A DNA stretch of 64,000 nucleotides from positions 10,413,508 through 10,477,507 of the forward strand of contig CM049313.1 in assembly GCA_026874595.1 (NCBI GenBank), in the 5' to 3' direction. This DNA is from Sipunculus nudus. Its lineage: Eukaryota > Annelida > Sipuncula > Golfingiida > Sipunculidae. Numbering within the stretch: position 1 is the stretch's first letter; each line of letters opens with the position of its first letter. This document shows, one piece after another, positions 33,856 to 45,650 of this stretch. The position numbers and the translations under genes were made by a program. The notes under the pieces are model-generated. The model was not told the DNA's origin and did no database searches. It was given only the letters and a program-made list of their open reading frames with translations.

Positions 33856-36024
33856 ACACCGGAAGTCAAGTGGAATTAACTTTTTTGAACTCCACATATA
33901 TTAATTCATATTATGTATTAGTATACAACAGTTGATGAAACCATATTTATGAAGAATGGAATAAATATTACACTATAGTACATTTAAAAAAGACCACTGA
34001 CATCATATTTTTATCATTCCTGAAAGACTGTAGTGCACAAATATTTGAGGATTTTCTTCAATACTGTCACAAATTTTGTGTAAAAGAATCCTTCCCGCAA
34101 CAGACAGCTGAAGTTGCAGTTATGAAATACTTATTTCACCACAACAAAATGCAAAATTCAAGCTATTAACCTAATCAATATTCCAACATTTTAGTAAATG
34201 TGTAAGTAACACATTTTAGGCCGACTTCTTCAAACCTATAGAAATTTTAACCATAATTAATCACAATTCTTTGATGTCTTCATGGAACAACTGAAAAGAA
34301 TTTTTGCTAATAGCTCATATTTTTATTAGTATTTGGATTAAGAGCTGTTTTTTTTTTTAAATACAATGTATATAGATCTTTTAAATGCAATAGGTGTTGT
34401 ATATAATATGGTTGACCTCCGGTTAAGAAGTGGGGAAACGAGACTTGTACCTAAATTCCGTCCCCAATGCAACACATTGCTCCCATACTAATCACTTATT
34501 GCTTGAAACATTCATTCTCTGTACCAGCAAATTTCATTCCACACAGTATTATGGAGTTTAGTTCTGATAATCTGCCTGTGGTAAAGACTGAAGATTTTTA
34601 TGTGATATACCATTCAAAACATTTTTAAAAATCCATGTCAGATACTAAAGATTTGGAACTTTGTTCCGCTTCCCAGGTACTTTGAATCAGACTCTTGAAA
34701 CTATGAAATTCGAGAATAGATTTAATAGCACTGATTTAGTAGATCTGAAACAGTCTGTGTTGCATCGTTCAATTTCTGATTTTGCATATTTGGGTTTATA
34801 ACTTACTCTCAGGCTGCATATCAATGTCACTGATCTCGGTGCTCGTCAGCTGAGTGCCATGACCCAAGAATTACTTTGTTATATATATTCCAGACAGGAA
34901 TTGGTCGATGTGCTAGATATTGTGGGTGAAAAAGATGCTCACTTATTTCTTACCAGTTACTAGGAATCATATCATAATATCAATTCTTCCTTGAAACAGA
35001 GCTGAAATAATTCCCCATTACTCACGTTACATATACCCATTTCTTCGTTACACACGTTAAATTACACAAAAATTTGGGAAAGCTTCTAAATTCAGAAATG
35101 TGGAAAAGTATATATTTTTTTTACACACACATGTTAAACACCACTTGAAAAGGCAATGCCAGGAAATTAGGGGTTTAGCAGACATGGCTATTAAGTGAAG
35201 AAAAAATTCCTTGCGATGTGTTACTCACGTTTCACACTTGGAAACTACTAAATGAGTGCAACACCGCAGACAAAGTTCTTCCTTCTCATTAAAATTTCAA
35301 TATGTTCCTCTGGCTTCTTTGTGTTTATACTAACAAGTTACATTTATGTAAATATTTTACTGTATATTATTTATCATACATAAATGAAAATGATATTTTT
35401 GTAATCATAGAAAGTACTAATTAACATAAAAACAGCATTTTTAAATATATGTTTGATTTTTTTTTTCCTTGCACCATAGGATCAAGATTTAAATTAACTG
35501 GCAACTATAGTTATAAAAATTGTTTGAAATCTAAGTGTTCATGAACATCTTTCTGTGGAATTGCGATGCTCCAGTTTTAAAACAACTACAGGCAGATTCA
35601 TACATGCTGATATTAGAATAAAGTGAGTTCTAAATCCTGGAGGCGTATATATTATACATAAATTTCAACAGATTTTGAAAAATATGGAAAGGAGTTAATT
35701 AAACATGTTCAGGTGCTCATGAAAAGTGCATGCTCGAAAATCCATATTTTTTATTACATATTGCTTTAACAACGCGTTTTGTCAAACTGCTAAATAGTTG
35801 CTAGTACACCATTGCGAAAATAAAACATGCCGAAAATTTTTTTGTATGTGTCCTTATACGGCATTTGGAAATTTTGCCGCGTGAACTAGGTAATGGGGGG
35901 GGGGGGTGCATGCTTTAGCACATTTTAATACCCAACCATTATCCATGCAATCATGAAAAGGTAATAGGATGGTTTTTAAATGATAACATTAACAGAATCT
36001 CCCAATTCCCTTGTATATGAACAG

Positions 36025-36064
36025 ATAATAATAATAATAATAATAATCATCATCATCATCATCA
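36025..36064. repeat. (AAT)n then (ATC)n microsatellite
   Basis: About eight AAT triplets pass directly into about six ATC triplets. Confidence 0.9.
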
Positions 36065-37977
36065 TAAAATCTGTCTCAGTATGAAGATAGTTCAGTGTGA
36101 TCTGACCTGAATGGATTTTACATGGGCTGAGTTCACCCGCTGGATTCACTATCGTCATTTTTTTAGGGTAGACCCTTTGCGAAATTTCCAAAATAATGTT
36201 AAATATTAGTGGTAGGAATTGGTTTTTAAATAATAATCGATCACTGAAAAATAAAAATACACATGATCGATTACAAATTCATTATTTTACTTTTATATAA
36301 CCTTGGAATCTGCTGTATACTGGTACCTAAAATAATGACCCCAGTAATTATTCTGACCTGTACATAGGTATTCATAATGAAACCATCAATCCACCAGCAT
36401 CCAAGGTCGACTTGCCGTCGCACGATTGTTTTCTGCGCAAAGTTCCGTTTTGATGTAGTTCAATACCATACCGTTTTAATGCCTTTTGTACATCTCTGAC
36501 AAGATTAGATTCTTTGCAAGTTCATATAAAATTGTTTTTAATCATTTATGCAAATATGCAATCGATTTACTTGATCATGAAAGTAAACGACCGATGACAA
36601 ATTTAATCGATTAATCTGCACACCACTATTAAATACCCCATAGATTTATGGGAAAATATAGAAAATTATAATGCATATATTACAAGACCAAAAACGGATA
36701 TTACCAAGGCTTGATCGCAGCGGATTTGCGGGAGGCACAGTCAGTTATAATTGGATAGTATATTATAACATATAAATTGATAGTATATTATGCAAAGAGA
36801 TGGCGTTAATTGTATGTCGAACAGGCCTTTTTAATTTCGTGGTCAAATAACTTTGCTAAACACAAGATATAAAACAGGGATCCATGTTTTATGGGATCGT
36901 CATGCCAGATGTCTGTATATTTTTGCTCTTGTCTGTATTTTAAGAAAAGAAGAGAAGCAGACCTAGCAGGCCTGAAAATGTATCTATTCATGATAAAACA
37001 TTTGATTTATAACAGTGCCTCATTATCCAATAATTAGCCGCGAATACTCAGCTCATTAGGCTGGTAAGCCAACGTGTACTGAGAGTCGTGACAATGAAAG
37101 TCATAAGCGGGATGCCGGGGAAAATATCCTGCAATCTTAACCGTAGGCTACGAGTGATAACTCAAACAAATACAAGTAAGCTCACATGCATACCAATGAG
37201 TACATCCATCTCTATGGCAACAGGTCAATTGCTTTGTCGCTATCGTCCAGTAACCCGCGCGAGACATGCTTGTGTTTATGCGGCAGAAATGCAAAAAAAA
37301 GAGAAAAAATCCAGGGGGTTTATTCTAAAACATACTGACTTGAAACGGAATTTTTCCCGTATATGGTAGGTGTAATTGGTAAATACACAAAAATTAAAAT
37401 AACCAATGACTATTCCGGTTTGTTTTAAATGACAGTGTACCTGTAAGCCATGAGACGTCAAAAAGGATAAAACTATATGCATCCTCTCCGAGCCTTGTTG
37501 TGCGGTCCACCATATAAAATGTAAGGGCACTCTGACGCCAATGCAACAATTCTTTTCATCTAACAGATATTGCAAGTTATCCTGAATTTTTTTAATTAAT
37601 CTTATTCACTAATTGGGATCGAATTTCCGCAGGTTCATACAAAGCCTGGTTTATTTCGCTTTGCTCAACCACCATCATCCCACCCCACCCCCACCCCTCG
37701 CAACCCCTTCTTTCTTAACAACAGCCGTGAGATTAAAGTCACATGAAATTGTTTAACTTAATATTGAGACATTGACATACAAGTTTCCATTTATATTTAA
37801 ATTCTTAATGTACGTAAATCAGATTATATATATACTAATATACTAATAAGTAAGAATCCTGGAAAGCCGCAACCTGAAAATGACGGTATCTGAAAAGACG
37901 TATTGTGACAAAGGTGACCTGGTCAACAAACACTTAAAAAGAAGAAAGTAATGACCCTTGGTGCAGAACCTAAACAA

Positions 37978-38070
37978 TTAAGAGGAGTTCTTTGTTGAAG
38001 AACGCGGGCGGCGGCGGCGGAACACGCGTGAAAACATAGTATCCGCAAAACGTTTTTTTGGCGGATACAA
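37978..38070. mobile_element. Solo right end of the TGTATCCGCCAAAA family
   Basis: It repeats the order seen at 16616-16697: GAGGAGTTCT, a GCGG-rich patch (here GGGCGGCGGCGGCGG), GGAAC, an AAAA patch, then the hairpin GTATCCGCAAAAC ... TTTTGGCGGATACA. No left end or tandem units accompany it. Confidence 0.65.
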
Positions 38071-38738
38071 TTATTACATTCAGAATTTAAGTCATATTTC
38101 TAGTCCACACCATTGTTTTCATTGCCCTTCCCAAAAATTATGCATCAATATTTTTCTAAAACCTTTAAAATGTTTGGATAAATAACTGACCCTCACTGAA
38201 TATCGCATTATTTCCCTCAAAACTAAAGTCTATGTCAACATATAACATTTTTTTTCCACGTTTTTTTTAACAAATTTATTCGAAATGTTCGTTTTTCCTT
38301 TACAATATATTTCTTTGATGGCGAGGCCTGAATATCAAGTTATTTGTTTTTTCAATTCCGAAAAATAAAGCCTTCACAGGTTCCCGAAAGATTAAGTGCA
38401 AATACAATTAGATTAAATTTTTAGATTAAAAAAAAAAATTGATAATGAGCAATAGACAGGTAATATGTGAGCTTAATTAAAACCCTACTTACTACATATT
38501 TATAAATAGGACCAGATTATGTTTGTTGATGCTGTTTGGAGCTCGTGGAGGGTCTCAGGCTTTGATTCAGAGTTACCAAATGTTTTCTGCTTGGATTCAC
38601 AATCGTATTTGCCGATAGATGGCGTTGCGATGGCCCCTTAGAAAAATAATTTGATAAAACTCTGCATTTATGTAGAAATAAGAAACGTGTATATCCCGGT
38701 TCCGGTTCAATATGGCCGAGTGAACGGACGTTCCATCA

Positions 38739-39734
38739 GTGCGCTCTCGGTATACTTTGTTGTCTATAGTGATTATGGCTGACCAGTTAAATATTTTAAC
38801 CAGATCAAGGAGCAAAAGTGACCTAACAGCCAAAGAACAAACAAGTTTGGACAAATACTTGGAGATAGGACCAAAAAAAACTTCTGTAGAACACACACAG
38901 TCGGAGATACAAGGGCAGGGACAAGAGTCAGTACAGGCGAGTGACATTACAAGTATTGTAAATACCAAATGCGCTCAGTTAGAACAGGTTTTACAATCTG
39001 CCATAAAAGATTTCACAGACTCCCTACGTGAGGACATCGAATCTATCAAAAATGACTGTAAAAAAACAGACAAAAAATATTCAGAATTGAAATGTCAAAT
39101 GGATACTGTTGTGCAGAGCCTGGAATTCACCCAATCTAATGTTGAGAAAATGACAGAAAAATTTAAAAACTTTGAGACTGAGAACAAATCACTGAGAAAT
39201 GAAATACAAATTTTGAAAAAAGAGAATCAGGAAAAAGATGCACAAATCTCCAGGATGAAAGAAAAACTGTTGAATTCAGAAAGAAATAGTAGGGAATACA
39301 ATATTAGACTGATTGGCATAAAAGAACAAAAAGGCGAAGATTGCAAAAACATAGTGTCACAGTTTATTCATGAAAAGAAGCTTCTAGAGGGTGCAGATAT
39401 GAGGGATATTTTGAACACAATCGAAAATGCTCATAGAACGGGCAAATCAAAAGCAAAAGGCGACAGACACATAATTGCAAGATTGTACTCCAGACCAATA
39501 AGGAACAAGTTGCTGAAAACACAAAAGGAAACAAGAAGTCAAAACCCCCAAGCTAATCCGTCGTCAAGTTTCCTGGCGGAGGACCTGACCAACGAGGATT
39601 ACCTCATGAAAAAGAAAGCGGCCCCTCAAATGCGTAAAGCCCACGAAGACCACCTGAAAGTGAGATTCTGGCGTGGACGACTAATAATTGACGGCAAAGA
39701 CGTGCTAATCAATTGTACCTCGGCGACGGAATAA
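38739..39734 (+). CDS. LINE A ORF1: L1-type RNA-binding ORF1p
   Basis: An intact 331-codon frame. The likely start is the second ATG at 38775 (MADQLNILTRSRSKS), giving 319 aa, because LINE B's corresponding ORF1 start and 5' end sit at a similar place. Order: basic Ser/Arg-rich N-terminus; long coiled coil (about residues 75-190, with KKENQEKDAQISRMKEKL); RRM-like domain starting SREYNIRLIGIKE and including IENAHRTGKSKAKGDRHII and RLYSRPIRNKLL; C-terminal domain with KVRFWRGRLIIDGKDV. L1 ORF1p forms trimers that coat the LINE RNA and act as a nucleic acid chaperone. ORF2 lies 7.66 kb downstream instead of close by. Confidence 0.88.
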   Translation: MRSRYTLLSIVIMADQLNILTRSRSKSDLTAKEQTSLDKYLEIGPKKTSVEHTQSEIQGQGQESVQASDITSIVNTKCAQLEQVLQSAIKDFTDSLREDIESIKNDCKKTDKKYSELKCQMDTVVQSLEFTQSNVEKMTEKFKNFETENKSLRNEIQILKKENQEKDAQISRMKEKLLNSERNSREYNIRLIGIKEQKGEDCKNIVSQFIHEKKLLEGADMRDILNTIENAHRTGKSKAKGDRHIIARLYSRPIRNKLLKTQKETRSQNPQANPSSSFLAEDLTNEDYLMKKKAAPQMRKAHEDHLKVRFWRGRLIIDGKDVLINCTSATE

Positions 39735-40099
39735 TAAGATTAGACGCCTCTGTATTGGTGGTCGACGTTAGCTTCACCCTACCACAACACAACACACGTG
39801 GTCGAACCGCGGCCTGCTGGTTTGCACTTGACAAGCCACCAGGGGCGCAAGAGTGCCAAGACCGAGCCCCAGGAATAGTAAAGTTCCCATCTCCCAAAAA
39901 TTAGAGCATACATTAACAATGATCAGGGAGCCAGACCACTTTTATGGCTAGGCGAGACCCGATGAAACTACGGATATCTTTTATCGCCCAGTGCGTACCT
40001 TGAGACTCCTGTCAGAATGTTGCCATCCAAAACGCAGAAGTACTCCAATGGGACTTGTCATAAAAAAAAACGAAGTGCTTATTGACACACGGTCCGAAA

Positions 40100-40180
40100 G
40101 TCTCGGTTACCTCGATTTGGAAGTCTCGGTTACCGTGTTTTGAGGTCTCGGGTACTGAGAATTGGGAGTCTCGGTTACCG
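40100..40180 (+). repeat. Four-copy GTCTCGGTTACC array, 22-23 bp period
   Basis: GTCTCGGTTACC starts at 40100, 40123, 40145 (variant GTCTCGGGTACT) and 40168, separated by unrelated 10-11 bp spacers. The array sits between GACACACGGT (left) and ACCGTGTGTC (right). Evenly spaced iterons like this may be protein-binding sites. Confidence 0.85.
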
Positions 40181-41229
40181 TGTGTCACCAGTGGTCAGTC
40201 ATGCGTACCGCAATTAAGCTGGCGCACCTTTGCCCCAATTAATCACTTTGATCACTGGTGTCCTAGATCAAAGGGCCAGGTAACTTCAAAGGCTACCCGG
40301 GAAACTGGGCGTCATGAAATGTAGTGTTTTTTTTTATCATTGCGAAAACGTTTCTTTTGCCTTATTGTAACAGGGGTTTTCCAGGGTAATTGTGTAATTA
40401 AAACTTTTTTTCAATGGCTATATATTTTCCATCTTTAACGCAAATTATAAACAAAAGTAATGTTCTGTAATATAAAGGAGATGCATAATTTTACAAAAAA
40501 TTAAGCATTTTATTAAAGGTGGTGTTGTTTGAGAGTCATTAATTGTGTGTCCTAAGTCGAATTTATCGGCTCAAACTTTGATCTACCACCATAACGTTAT
40601 GCATGACGTTGATATTGATAAAGTCGCTAAGAAAACGTTGCATTGCATTGTACAAGCTATATTTGACTAATTTGAGCACATTTAGTCATAAAATATCAAA
40701 TATGGCAGTTATTCTTATATAGATATCCATTTCCATTTATTATAGAATAATAAAAATTTGAAAATAATGCGTCAAAGATAATAAATGAAACAAGCCTTTA
40801 AAAATTCTCTAGTTGCATATTTACTTCACCCAGGGCCCCTGCATGGCAGGGCATGCATTAGGAAACGCTGTTCAGAGGTCGAGAAGGATGATACTGAAGA
40901 AGACTGTATTGGAATATTTAATTTTATATGGAACCTGCTTGAATATTTATGTACAGTATAGTTTTGTATATAATAAAAATATGTATGCATGTTTGTGTCC
41001 GTATCTTAACATGTTTATATAACATGTATATTAATTGTGTATATTTTATATAGCATGATGAATTGTTTGGATTTTCTTTTTTATTATTACAGAAACGTAG
41101 TACATGCATAACGTAACAGTACATGCATACATATAGAAATTAATATTTCAATAACAATTTACATTGAATCGTGAAGATTATGCATGTAAAGGAGAGCAGG
41201 TCGGTAAGGTTTTCTCATTTTGATTAATG

Positions 41230-41955
41230 TTGAGTTAATTTACCTCCTCAAAGTTTCTTAGCGATTACATCATATGTTGAATAAATCTGCTTAACATAGC
41301 TTATACATCCATGATAGTTCGGTAACATTTTGAGACATCTGTAATTACAAACATACTTTTTAGCAACCAGTGTTAGCATGTTTAACCATCTATGTTCGCT
41401 TTAACCAAACAAAACTTCAGATACCGAAAACTTAACAGAGGAGTTTAATGACGAATTATTCAAAACCTCTTGTATTTTTAACCACAAGTTAGCGACAAGA
41501 GAACAATTAAAAAAAAATATGATAAAAAGTTTCTCATACTTATTTACAAAAGGTACAAGTAGGAGAATCTATTAGCCTACATTCAGTCTATGAAGAAATG
41601 GGTTTAACGTCACCCGACGTTGTAGTTCATAAAACTGAAAATTCCTAAGTGGTACGAAATTTGTTGTGTCATAAATCTTGGAGAATCCCATATAAACAAT
41701 CTCCTCTGATATATCAATTAAATCTTGTTTCCATTTCTAATCTACTAAGTCTGGAGAGACTAAATGTTTCACTTGTTTTCTCTCATCATTAGAGTGTACG
41801 GGTTGTGCTTTTTCTAACGGCGTAAAAGTAAATTTTTACACTTGTTCCAACAGCGGACCAAGTATTAAACCAATTGAATTGTATTATCAAGTATAGGAAA
41901 CTGCATAATTGTGTAAGATGTTTTATCATACAGAATTGTTAGGGGTTCGTAATAT
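41230..41955 (-). pseudogene. LINE D: decayed ORF2 C-terminal fragment
   Basis: On the - strand near 41690-41580 the frame reads LRNFQFYELQRRVTLNPFLH, equivalent to LRIFQFKLLHRILPLNPLLY of LINE A. After a frameshift comes DSPTCTFCK, matching the CCHC start. Weaker remnants (KYVCNYRCLKMLPNYHG) continue to about 41240. Stops and frameshifts show it is old. It lies inside LINE A's inter-ORF region and inside the 17-bp inverted repeat interval. Confidence 0.65.
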
Positions 41956-44068
41956 AGGCAGAACATTCAAAACCATTGTGCCTCTCATCTTCGACGTCAC
42001 CGTTTTAACATATGACACAGCCCCTTGCTTCAGTGTTTAGCTTCTTGTATTTATTTGGTGGTATCAGCCTATATATGCATGGTGTCTAAAATCTGTCAGT
42101 TTCACTTCTCAGCGCAAGTGTCCCACACCAAAGCCGAACAAGTGTACTGAACTTTGCTGTCGTCGATCGGGCCATATACTTTTTACGTATATTCTTAATT
42201 ATGTGCCGTGCACTGCACGAGTGCTGATAAAACTGATAAGAAAATCTTTATTTCAGAACTGATCGGTATTGTTCATGCGATTTATGTTGATTATCAGAAC
42301 GTAACTTCTGGTTCAGATTACGTTGGCAATGCGGCGCTATTTCATTATATGTGTGTATTAATATACATCAATGGATTCGAGTATCTTACTTCTTTGCATC
42401 TGAGCACTCAGTTATCCGCGACTTGCAAGGTCATAATCCAATATGAATACTTTCTTGGCTAGACTTGTGTAATCCATAGTGATTCCAAAACCGTAACATC
42501 TTAATCAAATGATATCTACATGTTAAACAACCAATGTCTCTTTTAGAGCAGCAATTACACGTGCAGAACCTGTGAACACTAAAAAAGGTAACGGAGAGGT
42601 CTGTTTTGAATTTTATCACATGACGGGGGTTTATGCATATCCCCATAACTCAGACGCATAATCTATAGGACTGTTACTACCATCTTAGTATTTAAGTTTG
42701 TAAAGGAGTCATATAAGTATAGTATCCTTAAAATTCTTAAACTTGCTCAATACTAGACCAAGATATTACAATCCAACAGGCGCTAGGAAATCAGAACTTT
42801 TAGGCAATGAAAAAATGGATTTTATACCGACATAAGGCTTTTTATTTTTTCTGCTAAGCCATTAATACATATATATTAAACATCGTGACGGATTATATCG
42901 CCTTGTACCTCGCATAGTACCCCAAACCAATTTTTGAAAATATTATTACTTAATCATACATAAGCTGAATAACTACTATATAAACTTTTTTATGGTGTTA
43001 TAGATTTTGTAATCAAATTTTAGTCCAAACAGCCGCGAGTGAAGAGTAGTTTCCTATATTTACCCATCAACACCTTTTTTCCTGCATGCATGCACAAGCC
43101 CACTTACTTGAGGCAAACGATTACTTAATAATGAAGTAACTAAAAAATATGATCAGGATAGGAGCGACCTTTTCGAACCCCATTCTGATCTTTGGCTATA
43201 GGGTTAAGTTTGTTAAAGTAAGACGCGTTATTCTATAATCGATCAGGCCACGATGATGAGTTGTTGATAAAGATATGACCATTCCATGGCTCGTAGTAAC
43301 TTAGCCAATTTCATTTTCGGTTTGTTTCTCTGATTTTTAACATGTACACTTTACATCGTGAAAATCTGGAAAAGTATACATCCCATAAAGATGAATTGAC
43401 AAAATTCTCAGTAATCACGTCTCTATTAAAATTAGAGTAATAAAGTATCAACTTCTCCAGGTTAATAGCAATTATTTAATTATTCAGTATCTATGTGCGT
43501 ATCAAGTTTGTATATTTAGTAATAAAAAATTATGATTAACTTACTATATTTTGAATTAATTTCAATAAAGTTTATTTTTTCCTATTATCCTTGTTTATTA
43601 TTTTCTGATTAGAAAAATGATATTGAATAAAACGAGATATATGTATGTAAATTATATTTTATTTTTAAATTGTTGAATATATTTAAAATTTTGAAATGAG
43701 TTAAATAATTTTCATCAGGGATGTAATTTTCATCCCCGAAATTAGTAGTACCCCGCCTGGTAAAAATAGTTTTAAACTAATAAATATACCTAGGCGATGA
43801 AAGTAATGAACTATTATAAATGTTAAACATTTGTGCTAGAGATCAAAGGACCCCAATGGTAACACCTGATTAGTCCAAAGCTACCACTTCTCCTACACGG
43901 CCCGGTAATTAAGACCTGCTATAGTAACAACAACAATTCGCGTTATTGACACACGGTTTCGGGTATCACGACGGGGGTGTTAGTGACACACGGTGAACGC
44001 CCTGCCATCTAGCGGGAGTGTGACAGATTTGACGCATGCGCAGTTGAACCGTGTGTCAATAAGCTAGA

Positions 44069-44099
44069 CCTTATTGACACACCCCGTGTGTCAATAAGG
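44069..44099. repeat. Perfect palindrome with 14-bp arms
   Basis: CCTTATTGACACAC (44069-44082), a CCC loop, then GTGTGTCAATAAGG (44086-44099). It uses the same word as the flanking 17-bp inverted repeats and lies four bases outside the right one. Confidence 0.95.
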
Positions 44100-44279
44100 G
44101 CGGCCTAAAAAAAAACAAAAACTGTCAGATGTAAGTTGTAATTTATATGCCTCTAAACTCTAGTAGGCAACATAATATTTACTAGGCTCATTTCCGTATG
44201 ACGTTGTAGTTTAAAAAAAAAAAAAATGTTCTTCGTTACCACATGTTATATGCTATATGCACTAGTTGAGAATTCTGGT

Positions 44280-45650
44280 TCAACTTCAGTGTTAACACTA
44301 TCATATGTTAACATTCCATATACCAATTATATTTCACGTATAAATGATATTCATGATAACACTCCATGACTACCCTTCGCTTTTTTTTTTTCTTCATAAT
44401 CTTTGGTTACCAGCCAACATACTGGTTAATACCAAAAATATATCCTTTTGAGGTCAAATTTGGTTTAATTCTCTAAGTTTTGAAATCCTGTGTTAACATC
44501 CAGCATCACGGTTATATGTCAGATATTATTGGCATTCTTGACAACACTAAGTTCAAGACTACTCGTTGCTTGTTTTAGTCAACATCCCTAAAGTTGTACT
44601 CTTTGTAGATAAATTACCTTTTTTCTGCTGGCCATTATCATATGTTTACATTTAATAGGCCATTTGTATGTCAGAATATTAATGAAATTCACGACAACAC
44701 ACCAGATTATCCATTGTTTTATTAAATAAGCTGGTAATTACTAACTTCCCTGAAGTCCCTTGAAGGTAATCAATACTTATTTTCTTCCATTATTCACAAT
44801 CCTATGTTAATATTCAACATACCATTCATATGTCAGATATTCACAACAACTCTTCTCGGTCCAAGACCACCTGTTGTTTTGTTATATTAGCTGTTAGCAG
44901 TCGACAACACCCAGAGTGGGTTCCCTTTTTTTAGTCTAAATTTAAATCTTGTATTAGGCATCACCATATGTTTACATTCAACATACCAGTTATATGCCAG
45001 ATATTATGAAATTCAAGACAACACTCCAGGACTACTAGTTGTTTATTACAAAGCTGTTACCAATCAGTATCTCCAAATGTGGGCTCCTTGAATTTTTGTT
45101 TTCAACCATTCACTATTATATGTTAACATTCAGTATATCATTTATATGTCAGATACTTCTGATATTCATAACTACTCACCTGGACTAACCCCTGCTTTAC
45201 TACATAAGCCATTAGCAGACTACATCTCCACAGGTGTGTTCCTAGACGTTAAATTTATTCTACTTTTATCTACTACCTAATGTTAACATTCAATGTGAAA
45301 TTTATATGACAGATATCAATTATCAATGATATACATGACAATACACCAGGTCTATCGATTTTTCAATTTTTAATCTTGTACTATCCATTATCATATGTTA
45401 ACTATTAACATACCATTTATATGTCAGATATCAATGATATTCATGACAATGCTCCAGGACTGACAGTTGTTTGTTACATAAGCTGTGTACAGTCAACATT
45501 CCAAAGATGTGTTCTTTGAACTTAAAATGTTTACTTTATTACTATTTATTACATGTTAACATGCCACATGACTTTTACATTACTGATATTATTGATATTC
45601 ATGACAACACTTAAGGTCTAACTATTACTGTATTATACAAGAAGTAACAG
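44280..45650 (+). repeat. Degenerate satellite, about nine units of ~155 bp
   Basis: Each unit has ATATGTTAACATTCA, then CATTTATATGTCAGATAT, then GATATTCATGACAACACTCC and a variable tail. Anchors fall near 44305, 44490, 44643, 44813, 44966, 45118, 45281, 45395 and 45552, so spacings are mostly 150-170 bp. Unit divergence is high, so the array is old. No coding frame. Confidence 0.8.

Larger units (their letters stand above)
29640..33870 (-). mobile_element. LINE B: L1/Tx1-like element with deleted RT core
   Basis: Read on the - strand: a 5' start with CTTCCGGTGTC then ATGGCTGCA (33854), a decayed ORF1 to about 32650, a spacer, then an ORF2 from 32070 to about 29690. The 5' start resembles that of LINE A (GGTTCCGGTTCAATATGG). 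ORF2 keeps the endonuclease, the connection/thumb region and the C-terminal Cys-rich part but lacks the polymerase core. No target-site duplication was confirmed. Confidence 0.8.
33900..38680. other. Repeat-poor AT-rich spacer
   Basis: No coding exon recognised. It contains one dispersed CAGCTGAG-type terminus (34847-34880), two GTTACTCACGT motifs (35018, 35220), a poly-G run near 35897, an (AAT)n(ATC)n microsatellite (36025-36064) and the solo element end at 37978-38070. Short open frames here look random. Confidence 0.55.
40077..44064. repeat. Interval of 3988 bp bounded by perfect 17-bp inverted repeats
   Basis: GCTTATTGACACACGGT at 40077-40093 is inverted perfectly as ACCGTGTGTCAATAAGC at 44048-44064. 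The same core recurs inside: ACCGTGTGTCACC (40177-40189), TTATTGACACACGGT (43943-43957) and GTGACACACGGT (43983-43994). Related segments near 40264 and 43840 (CTAG-ATCAAAGG, TAAC, CAAAG/GCTACC) repeat in the same direction. No transposase frame and no clear target duplication. It could be a 4-kb foldback transposon, or two separate small palindromic elements. Confidence 0.6.

Noticed and set aside
42208-42462. 84-codon open frame on +
   Set aside because: AT-rich random frame with no motif, inside the LINE A inter-ORF region.
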